Source of the DNA: Actinobacillus vicugnae
Lineage (GTDB): Bacteria > Pseudomonadota > Gammaproteobacteria > Enterobacterales > Pasteurellaceae
DNA length: 64,000 nucleotides
Reading direction: 5' to 3'
Assembly: GCF_901687125.1 (NCBI RefSeq)
Contig: NZ_CABFJY010000022.1
Span: forward strand, 62,001-126,000
In this document: one piece after another, positions 8,579 to 18,411 of the stretch
Layout of the letters: each line of letters begins with the position of its first letter
Position numbering within the stretch: position 1 is the first letter of the stretch
Notes under the pieces: model-generated
Databases searched by the model: none
The model's input: the letters and a program-made list of their open reading frames with translations, nothing else
What the model was told of the DNA's origin: nothing
Made by a program: the position numbers and the translations under genes

Positions 8579-8654
8579 GGGCGATTAGCTCAGTTGGGAG
8601 AGCACCTCCCTTACAAGGAGGGGGTCACTGGTTCGAGACCGGTATCGCCCACCA
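8579..8654 (+). tRNA. tRNA-Val (TAC), copy 2
   Basis: An identical copy 51 bases after copy 1. A short hairpin near 8555-8572 (TATAGCA/TGCTATA) lies in the spacer and may aid processing. I see no clear terminator in the A/T-rich 8655-8898 gap before rlmN, which also must hold the rlmN promoter. Confidence 0.97.
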
Positions 8655-8898
8655 CTTCTTATCTTAAATTCTAGTTATTTAATCCAAAGCAAAGATCAAC
8701 TAATTTTATTTCTTTTCTTTATATTTATTCTTTTTTGCGATCTCGATCGAAAATTTCGGTTTAAAAACTTTCATTTTGCTTAAAAATCACTAGCCTTAAT
8801 ACGCATAGACGAGTAAAATTTGCGGTCTTTTTTATTTTATCAACCTGCAAAACTAATCCTTTTGCCGTAAACCGTGTAACAACGAGGCTTTTACTCTC

Positions 8899-10080
8899 AT
8901 GTCAGAACAAACCCAAACTTGTGCAAGCGAAATTCAAGCAACGAATATCGCGGTACAGCACCCTAAATCAGAAAAAATTAACTTAATGAATTTAACTCGC
9001 CAAGAAATGCGAGAGTTATTTGCAGAAATGGGCGAAAAACCATTTCGTGCGGATCAATTAATGAAATGGATCTATCACTTTGGTGAAGATAATTTCGATA
9101 ATATGAGCAATATCAATAAAGTATTGCGTGAAAAATTGAAACAAATTGCTGAAATTAAAGCACCTGAAGTCTCTGTTGAACAACGTTCAAGTGATGGTAC
9201 GATCAAATGGGCAATGCAAGTAGGCGATCAACAAATTGAAACGGTATATATCCCAGAAGCAGATCGTGCAACCTTATGTGTTTCTTCACAAGTTGGCTGC
9301 GCATTAGCGTGTAAATTCTGTTCAACCGCACAACAAGGCTTTAACCGCAACTTAACTGTATCAGAGATCATCGGGCAAGTATGGCGTGCTTCAAAAATTA
9401 TCGGTAACTTCGGGGTAACAGGTGTGCGTCCAATTACCAATGTAGTAATGATGGGCATGGGCGAGCCATTACTTAACTTAAATAATGTGATTCCAGCGAT
9501 GGAAATTATGTTAGATGATTTCGCATATGGTTTATCTAAACGACGTGTAACGCTTTCAACCGCAGGAGTTGTGCCAGCGCTTGATATCATGCGTGAGAAA
9601 ATTGACGTGGCATTAGCGATTTCACTCCATGCACCGAACGATGAATTACGTGATGAGATTATGCCAATCAACAAAAAGTATAATATCAAGACGTTAATGG
9701 ATTCCGTGCATAAATACCTTGAAGTATCGAATGCGAACCACGGTAAAGTAACGATTGAATATGTGTTGTTAGATCACGTTAATGACGGCACAGAACATGC
9801 ACATCAATTAGCGGAAGTATTAAAAAATACTCCGTGTAAGATCAACTTAATTCCGTGGAACCCGTTCCCAGAAGCGCCTTACGGCAAGAGCTCAAATAGC
9901 CGTGTGGATCGTTTCCAAAAAACATTAATGGAATACGGTTTTACAGTAATTGTACGCAAAACACGTGGTGATGATATTGATGCTGCTTGCGGTCAATTGG
10001 CGGGAGATGTAATCGACCGAACCAAACGTACTATGGAAAAACGTAAGTTTGGCAAAGGTATCTCGGTACAAAATCATTAA
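8899..10080 (+). CDS. rlmN: 23S rRNA A2503-C2 / tRNA A37-C2 methyltransferase
   Basis: A radical-SAM enzyme that methylates C2 of A2503 in 23S rRNA and of A37 in some tRNAs. The [4Fe-4S] motif CxxxCxxC is present as CALACKFC near residues 134-141, with the GMGEPLLN motif near 190 and the catalytic C-terminal Cys in DIDAACGQL. The N-terminal accessory domain is present. 393 aa. The TIGR start at ATG 8899 has a moderate ACGAGG binding site. It forms an operon with pilW, 34 bases downstream. Confidence 0.96.
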   Translation: MSEQTQTCASEIQATNIAVQHPKSEKINLMNLTRQEMRELFAEMGEKPFRADQLMKWIYHFGEDNFDNMSNINKVLREKLKQIAEIKAPEVSVEQRSSDGTIKWAMQVGDQQIETVYIPEADRATLCVSSQVGCALACKFCSTAQQGFNRNLTVSEIIGQVWRASKIIGNFGVTGVRPITNVVMMGMGEPLLNLNNVIPAMEIMLDDFAYGLSKRRVTLSTAGVVPALDIMREKIDVALAISLHAPNDELRDEIMPINKKYNIKTLMDSVHKYLEVSNANHGKVTIEYVLLDHVNDGTEHAHQLAEVLKNTPCKINLIPWNPFPEAPYGKSSNSRVDRFQKTLMEYGFTVIVRKTRGDDIDAACGQLAGDVIDRTKRTMEKRKFGKGISVQNH

Positions 10081-10114
10081 TTTATCTCAAGAAAAATCAG
10101 GTTAGGAGAACAAT

Positions 10115-10663
10115 ATGAACATTGCAAAATTTTTACGAAATTTGACCGCTTGTACGCTGTTATTTGCATTGTTTGGTTGTTCTTCTAATTATGTTCCTTC
10201 CCAAGTTACTTTTAATCGCTCGGAAGCGGTGAAAGCTCGGATCAATCTAGCCTTGGCTTATCTTGAACAAAATGATTTGCCAAAAGCGAAAGAAAATATT
10301 GATAAAGCATTAAGCCACGATCAAAACGATTACTTACCTCATTCGGTATTAGCTTATTATTACCAACAAATTGGTGATCAAATTCATGCTGAGCAAGCCT
10401 ACCAACAAGCGCTGAAATTAAGTAATAACCGCCCTGATGTATTAAATAACTACGGTACCTTTTTGTGTAAGCAAGCTAAGTTTGAGCAGGCTTATCAACA
10501 ATTTGAACAAGCGGTGAAAAGTGAGCAGCCTTATTATCATCAAGCCGATAGTTTAGAAAATATCGCCTTGTGTGCCAAACAAGAGCCGAATTTAGGCAAG
10601 CTAAACCAAGCGCTAAACCAATTAGAAAAGCTCGATAAAGCCAGAGCTGACAAGCTTCGCTAG
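10115..10663 (+). CDS. pilW: Type IV pilus biogenesis/stability lipoprotein PilW (PilF)
   Basis: A 182-aa TPR lipoprotein, the pilotin that helps assemble the type IV pilus secretin. In Pasteurellaceae these pili also take up DNA. Signal peptide with lipobox LFALFGC (Cys22), then TPR repeats with alternating A-Y and A-L patterns across residues 45-165. An uptake-signal core lies inside the signal-peptide codons and encodes N-L-T-A-C. AGGAGAA precedes the ATG. In related genomes rodZ and ispG follow; here they are about 46 kb away on the other strand. Confidence 0.88.
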   Translation: MNIAKFLRNLTACTLLFALFGCSSNYVPSQVTFNRSEAVKARINLALAYLEQNDLPKAKENIDKALSHDQNDYLPHSVLAYYYQQIGDQIHAEQAYQQALKLSNNRPDVLNNYGTFLCKQAKFEQAYQQFEQAVKSEQPYYHQADSLENIALCAKQEPNLGKLNQALNQLEKLDKARADKLR

Positions 10664-10738
10664 CTAGAACTTTTATTTTTGGGCATTGTCTTTTTTTACT
10701 GTTAAAATAAAGCGAATTTTATTTGTTAGGAAAACGCA

Positions 10739-13075
10739 ATGTCAGAGCTTAATACCCAAATCAGCCAACTTATTGCCACAGAGCTTGCAGTTGGTGTCCA
10801 TCAAATTCTTGCTGCAATCAAATTACTTGATGAAGGCAACACCATTCCCTTTATTGCACGTTACCGTAAAGAGGTAACAGGCGGATTAGATGACACCCAA
10901 TTACGTCATTTTGAAACGCGTTTAATTTATTTACGTGAATTGGATGATCGTCGCCAAACCATTCTGAAATCAATTGAAGAACAAGGTAAACTTAGCGATG
11001 AGCTGCGTGCTAAGATTGAAAGCACTGAGAGCAAAACCGAATTAGAAGATCTCTATCTCCCTTATAAACCGAAACGTCGTACCCGTGGGCAAATTGCGAT
11101 TGAGGCGGGGCTTGAACCATTGGCAGACAGTTTATGGAATGATCCAAGCCAGTTACCAGAAGCACTCGCAGAATCTTTTTGGGATGCGGAAAAAGGTGTG
11201 GCAGATGTAAAAGCAGCACTTGATGGCGCACGCTATATCCTTATGGAACGCTTTTCTGAAGATGCGGAATTACTTGCAAAATTACGCCAATATTTGACCG
11301 CTTACGCCACATTGGAATCGAAAGTGATTGAAGGTAAAGAGGGAGAAGGCGAAAAATTCCGAGATTATTTTGAGCATCAAGAACCTTTCAAAAGCGTTCC
11401 TTCGCATCGTGCGTTGGCGATGTTCCGAGGTAGAAATGAAGGCGTGTTATCGCTGTCACTCAATGCGGATCCTGATGCGGAAGAGGGCGTAAAATCAAGC
11501 CATTGTGAGGAAATTATTCGTCAACATTTAGGTGTAATTTTCAACAATCAGCCTGCGGATAAATGGCGTGAACAAGTAATTGCTTGGACTTGGAAAATTA
11601 AAGCCGCTCTTCACTTAGAGACCGAATTAATGGGCGCATTGCGTGAGAAAGCGGAAGAAGAAGCGATAGATGTTTTTGCTCGAAACCTGTCCGCGCTTTT
11701 AATGGCAGCACCAGCAGGGGCTAAAAATACTATGGGCTTAGACCCTGGTTTGCGTACTGGTGTGAAAGTTGCCGTAGTGGATAATACGGGCAAATTACTT
11801 GCGACAGAGACCATTTATCCACACACCACAGGCAAAGCAGCGGCAGAAGTTTCGCTCTATAAATTAATTAAACAGCATAATGTGGAGCTGATTGCGATTG
11901 GTAACGGCACAGCCTCGCGTGAAACAGAACGTTTTACGAAGGATGTTTTAAAGCAAATTAAAGAGAGCAAACCTGATATGCTGATTCCACAAACCGTTGT
12001 GGTCAGTGAAGCGGGTGCATCAGTGTATTCGGCGTCTGAATTGGCGGCAAATGAATTTCCTGGGCTTGATGTTTCGTTGCGTGGTGCAGTATCCATTGCG
12101 CGTCGTTTACAAGATCCGTTGGCGGAACTAGTAAAAATCGAACCAAAAGCGATTGGTGTAGGGCAATATCAACACGATGTCAATCAATCACAGCTTGCCC
12201 GCAAATTGGATGCGGTGGTGGAAGATTGCGTAAATGCGGTTGGTGTGGATCTGAATACTGCTTCTGCGCCATTACTGGCACGTGTTGCGGGCATGAGTAA
12301 AACATTAGCGCAAAATATTGTGGCATACCGTGATGAAAACGGACGTTTTAGCACACGTTCTGAACTGAAAAAAGTGCCTCGTTTAGGGCCAAAAGCCTTT
12401 GAACAGTGCGCAGGTTTTATGCGTATTGTCGGCGGTAAAAATGCGCTAGATGCGTCAAGTGTTCACCCAGAAGCTTATCCTGTGGTGGAGAAAATTTTAC
12501 AGGCAACCACCTCAAGCCTTGCGGAATTAATGGGTAATGCAACTCGTATTCATCAACTTAATGCACAAGATTTTGTGGACGAACAATTCGGTTTACCAAC
12601 TGTAAATGATATTTTCAAAGAGTTGGAAAAACCAGGGCGAGATCCACGTGGTGAATTTAAAACAGCTACTTTTATGGATGGTGTAGAAGATATTAAAGAT
12701 CTGAAAGTCGGCATGATCTTAGAGGGGACAGTGACCAACGTGGCAAACTTTGGCGCCTTTGTAGATATTGGCGTTCATCAAGACGGCTTAGTGCATATTT
12801 CGATGCTTTCCAACAGCTTTGTGGAAGATCCACATAAAGTGGTCAAAGTGGGGGATTTGGTAAAAGTAAAAGTCTTAGAAGTGGATGTGCAACGTAAACG
12901 TATCGCGCTTACCATGCGCTTAGAAGATAAACCTACAGACAAACCAACAAGCGGTCGAAATTCGCCAGAAATTCGCAAAAATCCTGAAAAATCCGACCGC
13001 TTATCAAACAAACCACAACGCAATCAATTCGCCAACAATGCGTTTGCTGATGCGTTAAAAGGTTGGAAGAAGTAG
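10739..13075 (+). CDS. tex: Tex-family RNA-binding transcription accessory protein
   Basis: 778 aa with the full Tex layout: an N-terminal helical domain, a YqgF/RuvX-like fold ([16 protein letters not shown] near residue 331), helix-hairpin-helix motifs ([15 protein letters not shown] near 500), and a C-terminal S1 RNA-binding domain ([20 protein letters not shown] near 655). It acts as a nucleic-acid-binding factor linked to transcription and expression of virulence genes in several bacteria. The low-similarity tail contains an inverted pair of uptake signals at 12950-13000, read as codons. AGGAAA precedes the ATG. Confidence 0.95.
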   Translation: MSELNTQISQLIATELAVGVHQILAAIKLLDEGNTIPFIARYRKEVTGGLDDTQLRHFETRLIYLRELDDRRQTILKSIEEQGKLSDELRAKIESTESKTELEDLYLPYKPKRRTRGQIAIEAGLEPLADSLWNDPSQLPEALAESFWDAEKGVADVKAALDGARYILMERFSEDAELLAKLRQYLTAYATLESKVIEGKEGEGEKFRDYFEHQEPFKSVPSHRALAMFRGRNEGVLSLSLNADPDAEEGVKSSHCEEIIRQHLGVIFNNQPADKWREQVIAWTWKIKAALHLETELMGALREKAEEEAIDVFARNLSALLMAAPAGAKNTMGLDPGLRTGVKVAVVDNTGKLLATETIYPHTTGKAAAEVSLYKLIKQHNVELIAIGNGTASRETERFTKDVLKQIKESKPDMLIPQTVVVSEAGASVYSASELAANEFPGLDVSLRGAVSIARRLQDPLAELVKIEPKAIGVGQYQHDVNQSQLARKLDAVVEDCVNAVGVDLNTASAPLLARVAGMSKTLAQNIVAYRDENGRFSTRSELKKVPRLGPKAFEQCAGFMRIVGGKNALDASSVHPEAYPVVEKILQATTSSLAELMGNATRIHQLNAQDFVDEQFGLPTVNDIFKELEKPGRDPRGEFKTATFMDGVEDIKDLKVGMILEGTVTNVANFGAFVDIGVHQDGLVHISMLSNSFVEDPHKVVKVGDLVKVKVLEVDVQRKRIALTMRLEDKPTDKPTSGRNSPEIRKNPEKSDRLSNKPQRNQFANNAFADALKGWKK

Positions 13076-13095
13076 CAGGATTTTCTTAGTACAAG

Positions 13096-13136
13096 AAGCG
13101 GTCAGGTTTGCAAAAATTTTGACCGCTTGTTTTTTT
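13096..13136. terminator. Inverted uptake-signal pair acting as terminator (tex / GST)
   Basis: AAGCGGTCA (13096-13104) pairs with TGACCGCTT (13120-13128) and is followed by a long T run to 13136. It separates two convergent genes. Confidence 0.75.
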
Positions 13137-13758
13137 AGAACTTACTCAAATCCAAACTGCCTGCGGTTTTGGCGTTGGCTTTTAAGTAGCTTGGGTGGGT
13201 TTCGATTTGGTTGAGGTAGCGAGTGATATTTGGGTAGTTGGCTTTTTCAACGTAATTAATTCCCCATTGTAATGGGAAGCTAAGTGCGAAGTCGGCGCCT
13301 GTTAATTGATCGCTTACAATCCACTGTTGTCCGTTTAACGTGTTTTCAACATGGTTGAAATACAGTGCAACTTGGGCGTTTACGTAACCATTGTAAGCGC
13401 CAAAATCACCTTGTTTTGCCATTAATGCGAGCAAATTTGCGGAGAACATTGAGGCAGAAACACTCAGCCAATAAAGGTATTTTGAATAATCATCTGTTTT
13501 GTTGGCGGGTACTAAACGACCGTTATCGTAGCGATCAAGCAAATGTTGAATCAGGGCATTGCCTTCTGCTAAAACCAATTCTCCGTCTTGCATCACAGGC
13601 GCTTTACCAAGCGGATGTTGCGCTTTGAGTTCTGGTGGTGCAAGCTGGGTATCAGGTAAGCGTTGATACATTTTTAGTTCGTAGTCCAAACCCAGTTCTT
13701 CTAATAACCACACTATGCGATGTGAGCAAGAACGTTCAAGATAATGCAATGTAATCAT
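13135..13758 (-). CDS. Glutathione S-transferase family protein
   Basis: 207 aa with an N-terminal thioredoxin-fold half (MITLHYLERSCSHRIVWLLE, then HPLGKAPVM with the cis-Pro and EGNALIQHLL) and a helical C-terminal half (residues about 90-205). Such proteins conjugate or reduce with glutathione; the substrate is not predictable. The N-terminal Ser10/Cys11/His13 region holds the likely activating residue. GAGGAC precedes the ATG. It is followed upstream by ohr on the same strand, 56 bases away, suggesting a shared oxidative or electrophile stress role. Confidence 0.88.
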   Translation of the reverse strand: MITLHYLERSCSHRIVWLLEELGLDYELKMYQRLPDTQLAPPELKAQHPLGKAPVMQDGELVLAEGNALIQHLLDRYDNGRLVPANKTDDYSKYLYWLSVSASMFSANLLALMAKQGDFGAYNGYVNAQVALYFNHVENTLNGQQWIVSDQLTGADFALSFPLQWGINYVEKANYPNITRYLNQIETHPSYLKANAKTAGSLDLSKF

Positions 13759-13814
13759 AAGTCCTCCTTTATGGACAAGCGGTGTAAAATCGCTGAAATT
13801 TTACATCGCATTTA

Positions 13815-14246
13815 TTATAACGAAAAGTTATTCACCACTTTCACGTGTAAACGCACGTCCACATTGCCACGGGTAGCATTTGAATATGGGCAAACCTCAT
13901 GCGCACGGCTGATTAAGGTTTTGGCTTGTTCTTCAGTTAAGCCTTCCACAGTGATAGTAATATCTAAATCTAAGCTAAAAGTACCATCGGCTTTTTGCCC
14001 GATGCCTACACCGACTGTAGTGCTTGATTTGGTTGGTTTTAAGCCTAAACTTGGCGCAACGTGGTTCATTGCACTGTCAAAGCATGCCGCATAGCCCATT
14101 GCGAAAAGTTGTTCAGGGTTTGTTCCTACTTTGCCATTTTCGTTTTGGAAACTGACTAAATCAAAGCCGATTGAGCCATCATCTACTTGTGTACGACCAT
14201 CACGTCCGCCTGTTGCGGTTGCACTTGTTTGATAGAAAATTTTCAT
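13815..14246 (-). CDS. ohr: Organic hydroperoxide resistance protein (Ohr/OsmC family)
   Basis: A thiol peroxidase that reduces organic hydroperoxides. Both catalytic Cys are present: GYAACFDSA near residue 60 and HEVCPYSNATRGN near 124; the latter motif is typical of Ohr rather than OsmC. Length 143 aa. The promoter region (14247-14348) is shared with a divergent AraC-type gene, which is unusual because ohr is normally paired with the MarR-type OhrR. Confidence 0.94.
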   Translation of the reverse strand: MKIFYQTSATATGGRDGRTQVDDGSIGFDLVSFQNENGKVGTNPEQLFAMGYAACFDSAMNHVAPSLGLKPTKSSTTVGVGIGQKADGTFSLDLDITITVEGLTEEQAKTLISRAHEVCPYSNATRGNVDVRLHVKVVNNFSL

Positions 14247-14348
14247 AGATTATTCCTTCTGTTATATATTGAAAGTATGGTCATTATATTGAGCAGTTGT
14301 AAAAATCGATATATTATTTCTGCAAATTTCTTGCCTAATTCTCTAAAA

Positions 14349-15215
14349 ATGCAAATTGTTGATAAATTATTATCGCTTGTGCCCAAAAATCAGATCTGGC
14401 AAACACCGATTGAAGGGGTAGTGATTCAGCACGCTGATCGCCCTACGCCATTGAGTAGCTATATTCTTGAACCGCGTATTTGTATTGTGTTGCAAGGTGA
14501 GCGGAAAATTTGCATTGGCGACCAATGCACGCTGTTTACCCAGCAACATTTTATGTTTTGCCCTGTTAATATGCCACTTTCGGTTGAAGTTATTCAAGCA
14601 AGTGAAACGAATCCTTATTTGATGATGACGATGAAAATCGATCTAAAAATGGTGGCAAGCATTTTGCCTTATGTGCCTGCGCCTGCAAAAAATTCACAAA
14701 ATTTGACCGTTTTCTTGCAATGGCATTTGGATGCGGAGCTACTTACTCAATTTGAACGGTTAATAGAATTGCTTAAAACTCCAGAAGATATCGCATTTCT
14801 TGCACCGCTGATTCAGCAACAAATTTATTATACTTTGCTAAAAAGCGAGCAAGGACAGAAATTGTGGGAGTTAGTAAATGAAGGAAGCCATACTCAGCGT
14901 ATTGCCCAAACAGCGAATTGGATTGAGCAACATTACGCAGAGACATTACGGGTGGAAGAGCTGGCAAAACGGGCGGGAATGTCGGTGTCTGGCTTTCATG
15001 CACATTTCAAACATTTGACAAATATGTCACCGTTGCAATATCAAAAATCGCATCGTCTGTTAGTCGCACAGAGATTGATTCAAGCAAAACATAGCAATAT
15101 CGCCAATGTTGCATTCCAAGTAGGTTACCAAAGCCCAAGCCAATTTAGCCGAGAATATAAACGGTATTTTGGCGTAAGTCCGAAGGGGGAGTGTGTAGGA
15201 GAAAAGATACGTTAG
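14349..15215 (+). CDS. AraC-family transcriptional regulator
   Basis: 288 aa from ATG 14349 (MQIVDKLLSLVPKNQIWQTP). It has an N-terminal cupin-like AraC_N domain (residues about 5-150, including ILEPRICIVLQGERKI) and a C-terminal double helix-turn-helix (residues about 190-285, with LAKRAGMSVSGFHAHFKHLT and VAFQVGYQSPSQFSREYKRY). Upstream in-frame codons to 14187 lie across the ohr promoter and are not credible. Divergent from ohr, so it may control it; the ligand is unknown. Confidence 0.88.
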   Translation: MQIVDKLLSLVPKNQIWQTPIEGVVIQHADRPTPLSSYILEPRICIVLQGERKICIGDQCTLFTQQHFMFCPVNMPLSVEVIQASETNPYLMMTMKIDLKMVASILPYVPAPAKNSQNLTVFLQWHLDAELLTQFERLIELLKTPEDIAFLAPLIQQQIYYTLLKSEQGQKLWELVNEGSHTQRIAQTANWIEQHYAETLRVEELAKRAGMSVSGFHAHFKHLTNMSPLQYQKSHRLLVAQRLIQAKHSNIANVAFQVGYQSPSQFSREYKRYFGVSPKGECVGEKIR

Positions 15216-15589
15216 CAAACGCATCCGTCAGGAGATGGGCGCTATCGAGGTGTTTACCTCCAATAGCAACCACTTACTCCTCTCCCTGATTTCCGCCTCT
15301 GAACGAAGTGCTAATCGTCCCTCTCCCTCAAGGGACGAGGGTGTAATAACGTTCAATTGCAAAATTTTGTGGAAATTCGACCGCTTGTATCCAATCACTA
15401 TCGTAATCAAATCTCCCCTAACTCCTTTTTCTAAAGCGAGGGGTTTCCTTTAAATATTAACAAGTTATGAAATTTCGATTCCTTATGGTGAGGAAACGGA
15501 GGCGAGCCATAAAGTGGCTCAACAGGCTCGCAGAGCTTCGTAACCACGCACGGCTCGTGCGTGGTATAAAATTCGACCGCTTGTTTGGC
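15216..15589. other. Noncoding block rich in hairpins
   Basis: 374 bp with no credible gene. It holds a two-part hairpin (15241-15267, GCTAT-c-GAGGT paired with ACCTC-ATAGC), a CCCTCTCCCTCAAGGGACGAGG-like snap-back near 15318-15340, a CTCCCCT...AGGGG hairpin near 15409-15446 resembling the one at 21802, a pair of alternative stems using GCGAGCC/GGCTC/GGCTCGC near 15511-15537, and a perfect 10-bp GC-rich stem (15543-15552 with 15556-15565). Two uptake-signal cores are present. It looks like stacked fragments of interspersed repeats, with ndh ending at 15590. Confidence 0.55.
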
Positions 15590-16876
15590 TTAGTGTAACT
15601 TCATTGATGGTCTGAGGAAGCGGTTGATTTGACCAACTAATAAAATCAAGCCTGTTTTTACCCAGCCGTGTAATGCGACTTGGTGCATACGGTAGAGAGA
15701 AAGGTATGCAAGGCGCGCGATTTTACCTTCGATAAACATATCGCCACTCATTAAGTTACCCATTAAGTTACCCACGGTACCGAAGTGTGAGAACGAAAGT
15801 AATGAGCCTTTGTCATTGAATTTAAACGGTTTTTGTTCTTTCCCTTCAAGCACAGCAACGATATTTTTACCGCATTGGGTTGCCATTTGGTGTGCTGCTT
15901 GAGCACGAGGCGGAATCGCTTTGCCATTTTGAATAAGCGCGGCACAGTCGCCGATAACATAAACGGAATCATCAACCGTAGTTTGTAATGTATCTTTGAT
16001 TTCAATTTGGTTTAAGCGATTAGTTTCAAAGCCAAATTCTTTAACGAAATCAGGTGCTTTAACCCCCGCAGCCCAAACCATTAAGTTGGCTTCAATTTTT
16101 TCGCCGTCTTTGGTGATTAAGCCGTCTTCTACCGCTTCGGTAATCATGGTATTTAAGCGAACATCTACCCCCGCTTTGCGTAATTCAGACAACGCAGAAG
16201 CAGAAACTTTTTCCGTTAATGCAGGGATCAGGCGCGCGCCAGCTTCTATTAATGTTACTTTTAAACTTGCACGGTGTAATTTACCAAAGCCGTAAGAGTT
16301 TAAGTATTTCACTGCATTATAAAGCTCTGCAGAAAGTTCGATACCCGTTGCACCACCACCTACAATCGCAATTTTTACATCTTGATCTTCGCTGTGCGAG
16401 AACTGTAAGAATAATTCCATCATACGTTTTTGGAATTGTTTTGCTTGTTCAGAACCGTCTAAGAAAATGCAGTGTTCCGCCACGCCTTTGGTGTTGAAAT
16501 CGTTAGATTTACTACCGATTGCAATCACTAATTTATCGTAGGCGATATGACGTTCTTCAACTAGAAGCTGATTTTGTTCGTTATAAATTGGAGCAAGGGT
16601 GACTTCTTTTTTGTCACGACTTACTGCAGTGAGCGTGCCTTGTTGGAATTCGAAACCATGATTTTTAGCGTGTGCACGATAGCTTAATGCATCCGTACCT
16701 TCATCTAAAGAACCTGTTGCCACTTCGTGTAAAAGTGGTTTCCAAAGGTGGCTAGTGTTACGGTCGATGAGAATTACTTTCGCTTTATTCTTACGTCCGA
16801 GTTTATCACCGAGGTAGGTTGCAAGCTCTAAACCACCTGCACCACCACCGACAATAACGATTGTTTCCATTGTCAT
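15590..16876 (-). CDS. ndh: NADH:quinone oxidoreductase type II (NDH-2)
   Basis: A membrane-associated single-subunit flavoprotein that passes electrons from NADH to quinone without pumping protons. It has the FAD dinucleotide fold [14 protein letters not shown] near residue 5, a second NAD-binding fold [17 protein letters not shown] near residue 170, and a C-terminal amphipathic, partly hydrophobic segment (about residues 385-420) for membrane attachment. Length 428 aa from ATG 16876, chosen for its GGAG binding site at the right spacing; an ATG two codons further in is also possible. Confidence 0.93.
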   Translation of the reverse strand: MTMETIVIVGGGAGGLELATYLGDKLGRKNKAKVILIDRNTSHLWKPLLHEVATGSLDEGTDALSYRAHAKNHGFEFQQGTLTAVSRDKKEVTLAPIYNEQNQLLVEERHIAYDKLVIAIGSKSNDFNTKGVAEHCIFLDGSEQAKQFQKRMMELFLQFSHSEDQDVKIAIVGGGATGIELSAELYNAVKYLNSYGFGKLHRASLKVTLIEAGARLIPALTEKVSASALSELRKAGVDVRLNTMITEAVEDGLITKDGEKIEANLMVWAAGVKAPDFVKEFGFETNRLNQIEIKDTLQTTVDDSVYVIGDCAALIQNGKAIPPRAQAAHQMATQCGKNIVAVLEGKEQKPFKFNDKGSLLSFSHFGTVGNLMGNLMSGDMFIEGKIARLAYLSLYRMHQVALHGWVKTGLILLVGQINRFLRPSMKLH

Positions 16877-16981
16877 GAAATACTCCAAATGATAATAAAT
16901 TGATAAAAGTCAAGAAATTGAGTTAATTTTAGGCGCTAATGAAATAAAGTCTAGTACCTTTTAACGTTATTTTAACTCTTG

Positions 16982-17500
16982 TTATAAATTGTCTTTAAAT
17001 GTTAATGTTTGTTTACACTGCTTACAGATATAGCGTCGCTGATGACGTACAATTGCATTGTGGCGGCGAATAGAAAGATAGTGCGTTTGGCAACCACACT
17101 GATAAGCAAATTGCTGACCGATGACATTTCGAGTATCAAAACAATGATAAGTCTCGGCGGGTACGCCTAGTACTTGCTCCATCATCATTTTCCATTCTTT
17201 ACCATGTGGTTGAACTCGACCAAACTGTTGATAAACCAATATATGCGCCAGTTCGTGAGGTACAACTTGTTGAATAAAAGCTTGTTTATTTTCAGCTAAT
17301 AACACGGGGTTAAAGCGAATTTCATTGCGCTGAAGATAGGCAACACCAGCTTTTTCGCCACGCACGGCATAACTTACCGTCGGTGGCGTAAAGCCTTTGT
17401 TGAAATAGTGATTGGCTTGCTCCAAATTGCGTTTCAGTTGGCGCTGAACTTGCATTTTTAATTGACGCATTTGGGCGTGATTAGAGGCGGATTTACTCAT
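16982..17500 (-). CDS. sprT: SprT family zinc metalloprotease-like protein
   Basis: About 172 aa from ATG 17500 ([16 protein letters not shown]). It contains the zinc site HELAH near residue 83, the [11 protein letters not shown] motif that follows in SprT/Spartan proteins, and a C-terminal zinc-ribbon-like part with CGC and CKQC. The E. coli homologue is poorly characterised; eukaryotic relatives cleave DNA-protein crosslinks. It starts 5 bases after the stop of the RNase T2 gene, so the two are an operon. An upstream ATG (17548) inside the RNase gene is less likely. Confidence 0.9.
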   Translation of the reverse strand: MSKSASNHAQMRQLKMQVQRQLKRNLEQANHYFNKGFTPPTVSYAVRGEKAGVAYLQRNEIRFNPVLLAENKQAFIQQVVPHELAHILVYQQFGRVQPHGKEWKMMMEQVLGVPAETYHCFDTRNVIGQQFAYQCGCQTHYLSIRRHNAIVRHQRRYICKQCKQTLTFKDNL

Positions 17501-17505
17501 TTGAC

Positions 17506-18294
17506 TTATTTCGGGCAATCCATTGGCTGCCATTTTTTGTCGTAACACACATACAATTCAGTTTTACTTGCACCCAAATAAATGCCTCGTAATTGTGGAT
17601 TGTGCTTACGCATCCATTGGAATAAATCATTTCTACGCAGGTTTTTTGTAGGTAATTTTAAGCTGTAAAATAATTCTTTTTGTTTTGCAAAATAACTTTC
17701 TGCATTTTCAAAAGCGCAGCTACCGTGTTTTTCCCATTCACCTTGTAATAAGGCAGCGCCTGGTGATTCAGGCAAATATTGTTCAACAATTTGGGCTGAA
17801 ACTTCGGGTAAATCGCCTTGGCAATAACGAGGATGATCTTCAACTGAGCGCGCTTTGCCATTTTGTGGCCATAAACCGTGAATTACCCAGCCAAAATTTT
17901 GTTCGCCCGCACATTGGTAAGCTAAATGTTGCGGAACGCTACCTTGATTGCGACTACGTTGTGATTCACAAAATGCAGGTGACCAAGAAAGCGCTAACAT
18001 ATAGTAATCGACAGGGGCGTTTGCATTTTGCCCAATCTTATCTTCATGCATCTTTGAATCGTAATTCATTGAAAGTGCGGCTTGTGTTGCTGAGGCTGAT
18101 TGTGCTTGTGGTGCTTTAGCAATCGGTACATCTGTTTCTGAGCTATATTCATTTTGTGTTGGTTGAACAGATGATTGCTGAGCAGGTTTTTGCTTACTGC
18201 TGGTTTCTGATTTTGAGTTTTGATTGTTAAAAAAATAAGAAATTACCGCAACAGCAAGTAATACGGCGAGTTTTATTAACTGTTTTTTGTTCAT
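17506..18294 (-). CDS. RNase T2 family ribonuclease (RNase I-like)
   Basis: 262 aa. It has an N-terminal membrane or signal segment (residues 7-22, [17 protein letters not shown]), then a Ser/Gln-rich linker to about residue 90, then the catalytic domain with both T2 motifs: [15 protein letters not shown] and [14 protein letters not shown], each carrying a catalytic His. Six or more Cys suit a periplasmic disulfide-bonded enzyme. The N-terminus has no obvious cleavage site, so it may stay anchored with its domain in the periplasm. Followed by sprT. Confidence 0.92.
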   Translation of the reverse strand: MNKKQLIKLAVLLAVAVISYFFNNQNSKSETSSKQKPAQQSSVQPTQNEYSSETDVPIAKAPQAQSASATQAALSMNYDSKMHEDKIGQNANAPVDYYMLALSWSPAFCESQRSRNQGSVPQHLAYQCAGEQNFGWVIHGLWPQNGKARSVEDHPRYCQGDLPEVSAQIVEQYLPESPGAALLQGEWEKHGSCAFENAESYFAKQKELFYSLKLPTKNLRRNDLFQWMRKHNPQLRGIYLGASKTELYVCYDKKWQPMDCPK

Positions 18295-18363
18295 TTTAAT
18301 TGATCCGAAAAGACAAAAAGGGCGTTACTATAAACAAAAATGTGAGGGGAGAAAAGAAAAAAC

Positions 18364-18405
18364 AAGCGGACAAATTTGCAAAAAATTCAGCAAATTTGAC
18401 CGCTT
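18364..18405 (-). terminator. Inverted uptake-signal pair after sppA
   Basis: AAGCGGACAAATTTG (18364-18378) pairs, with one mismatch, with CAAATTTGACCGCTT (18391-18405). It starts 6 bases after the sppA stop. Confidence 0.65.
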
Positions 18406-18411
18406 ATTAGT

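Noticed and set aside
8419-8667. Plus-strand open frame of 82 codons
   Set aside because: It covers both tRNA-Val genes and only repeats their translated sequence.
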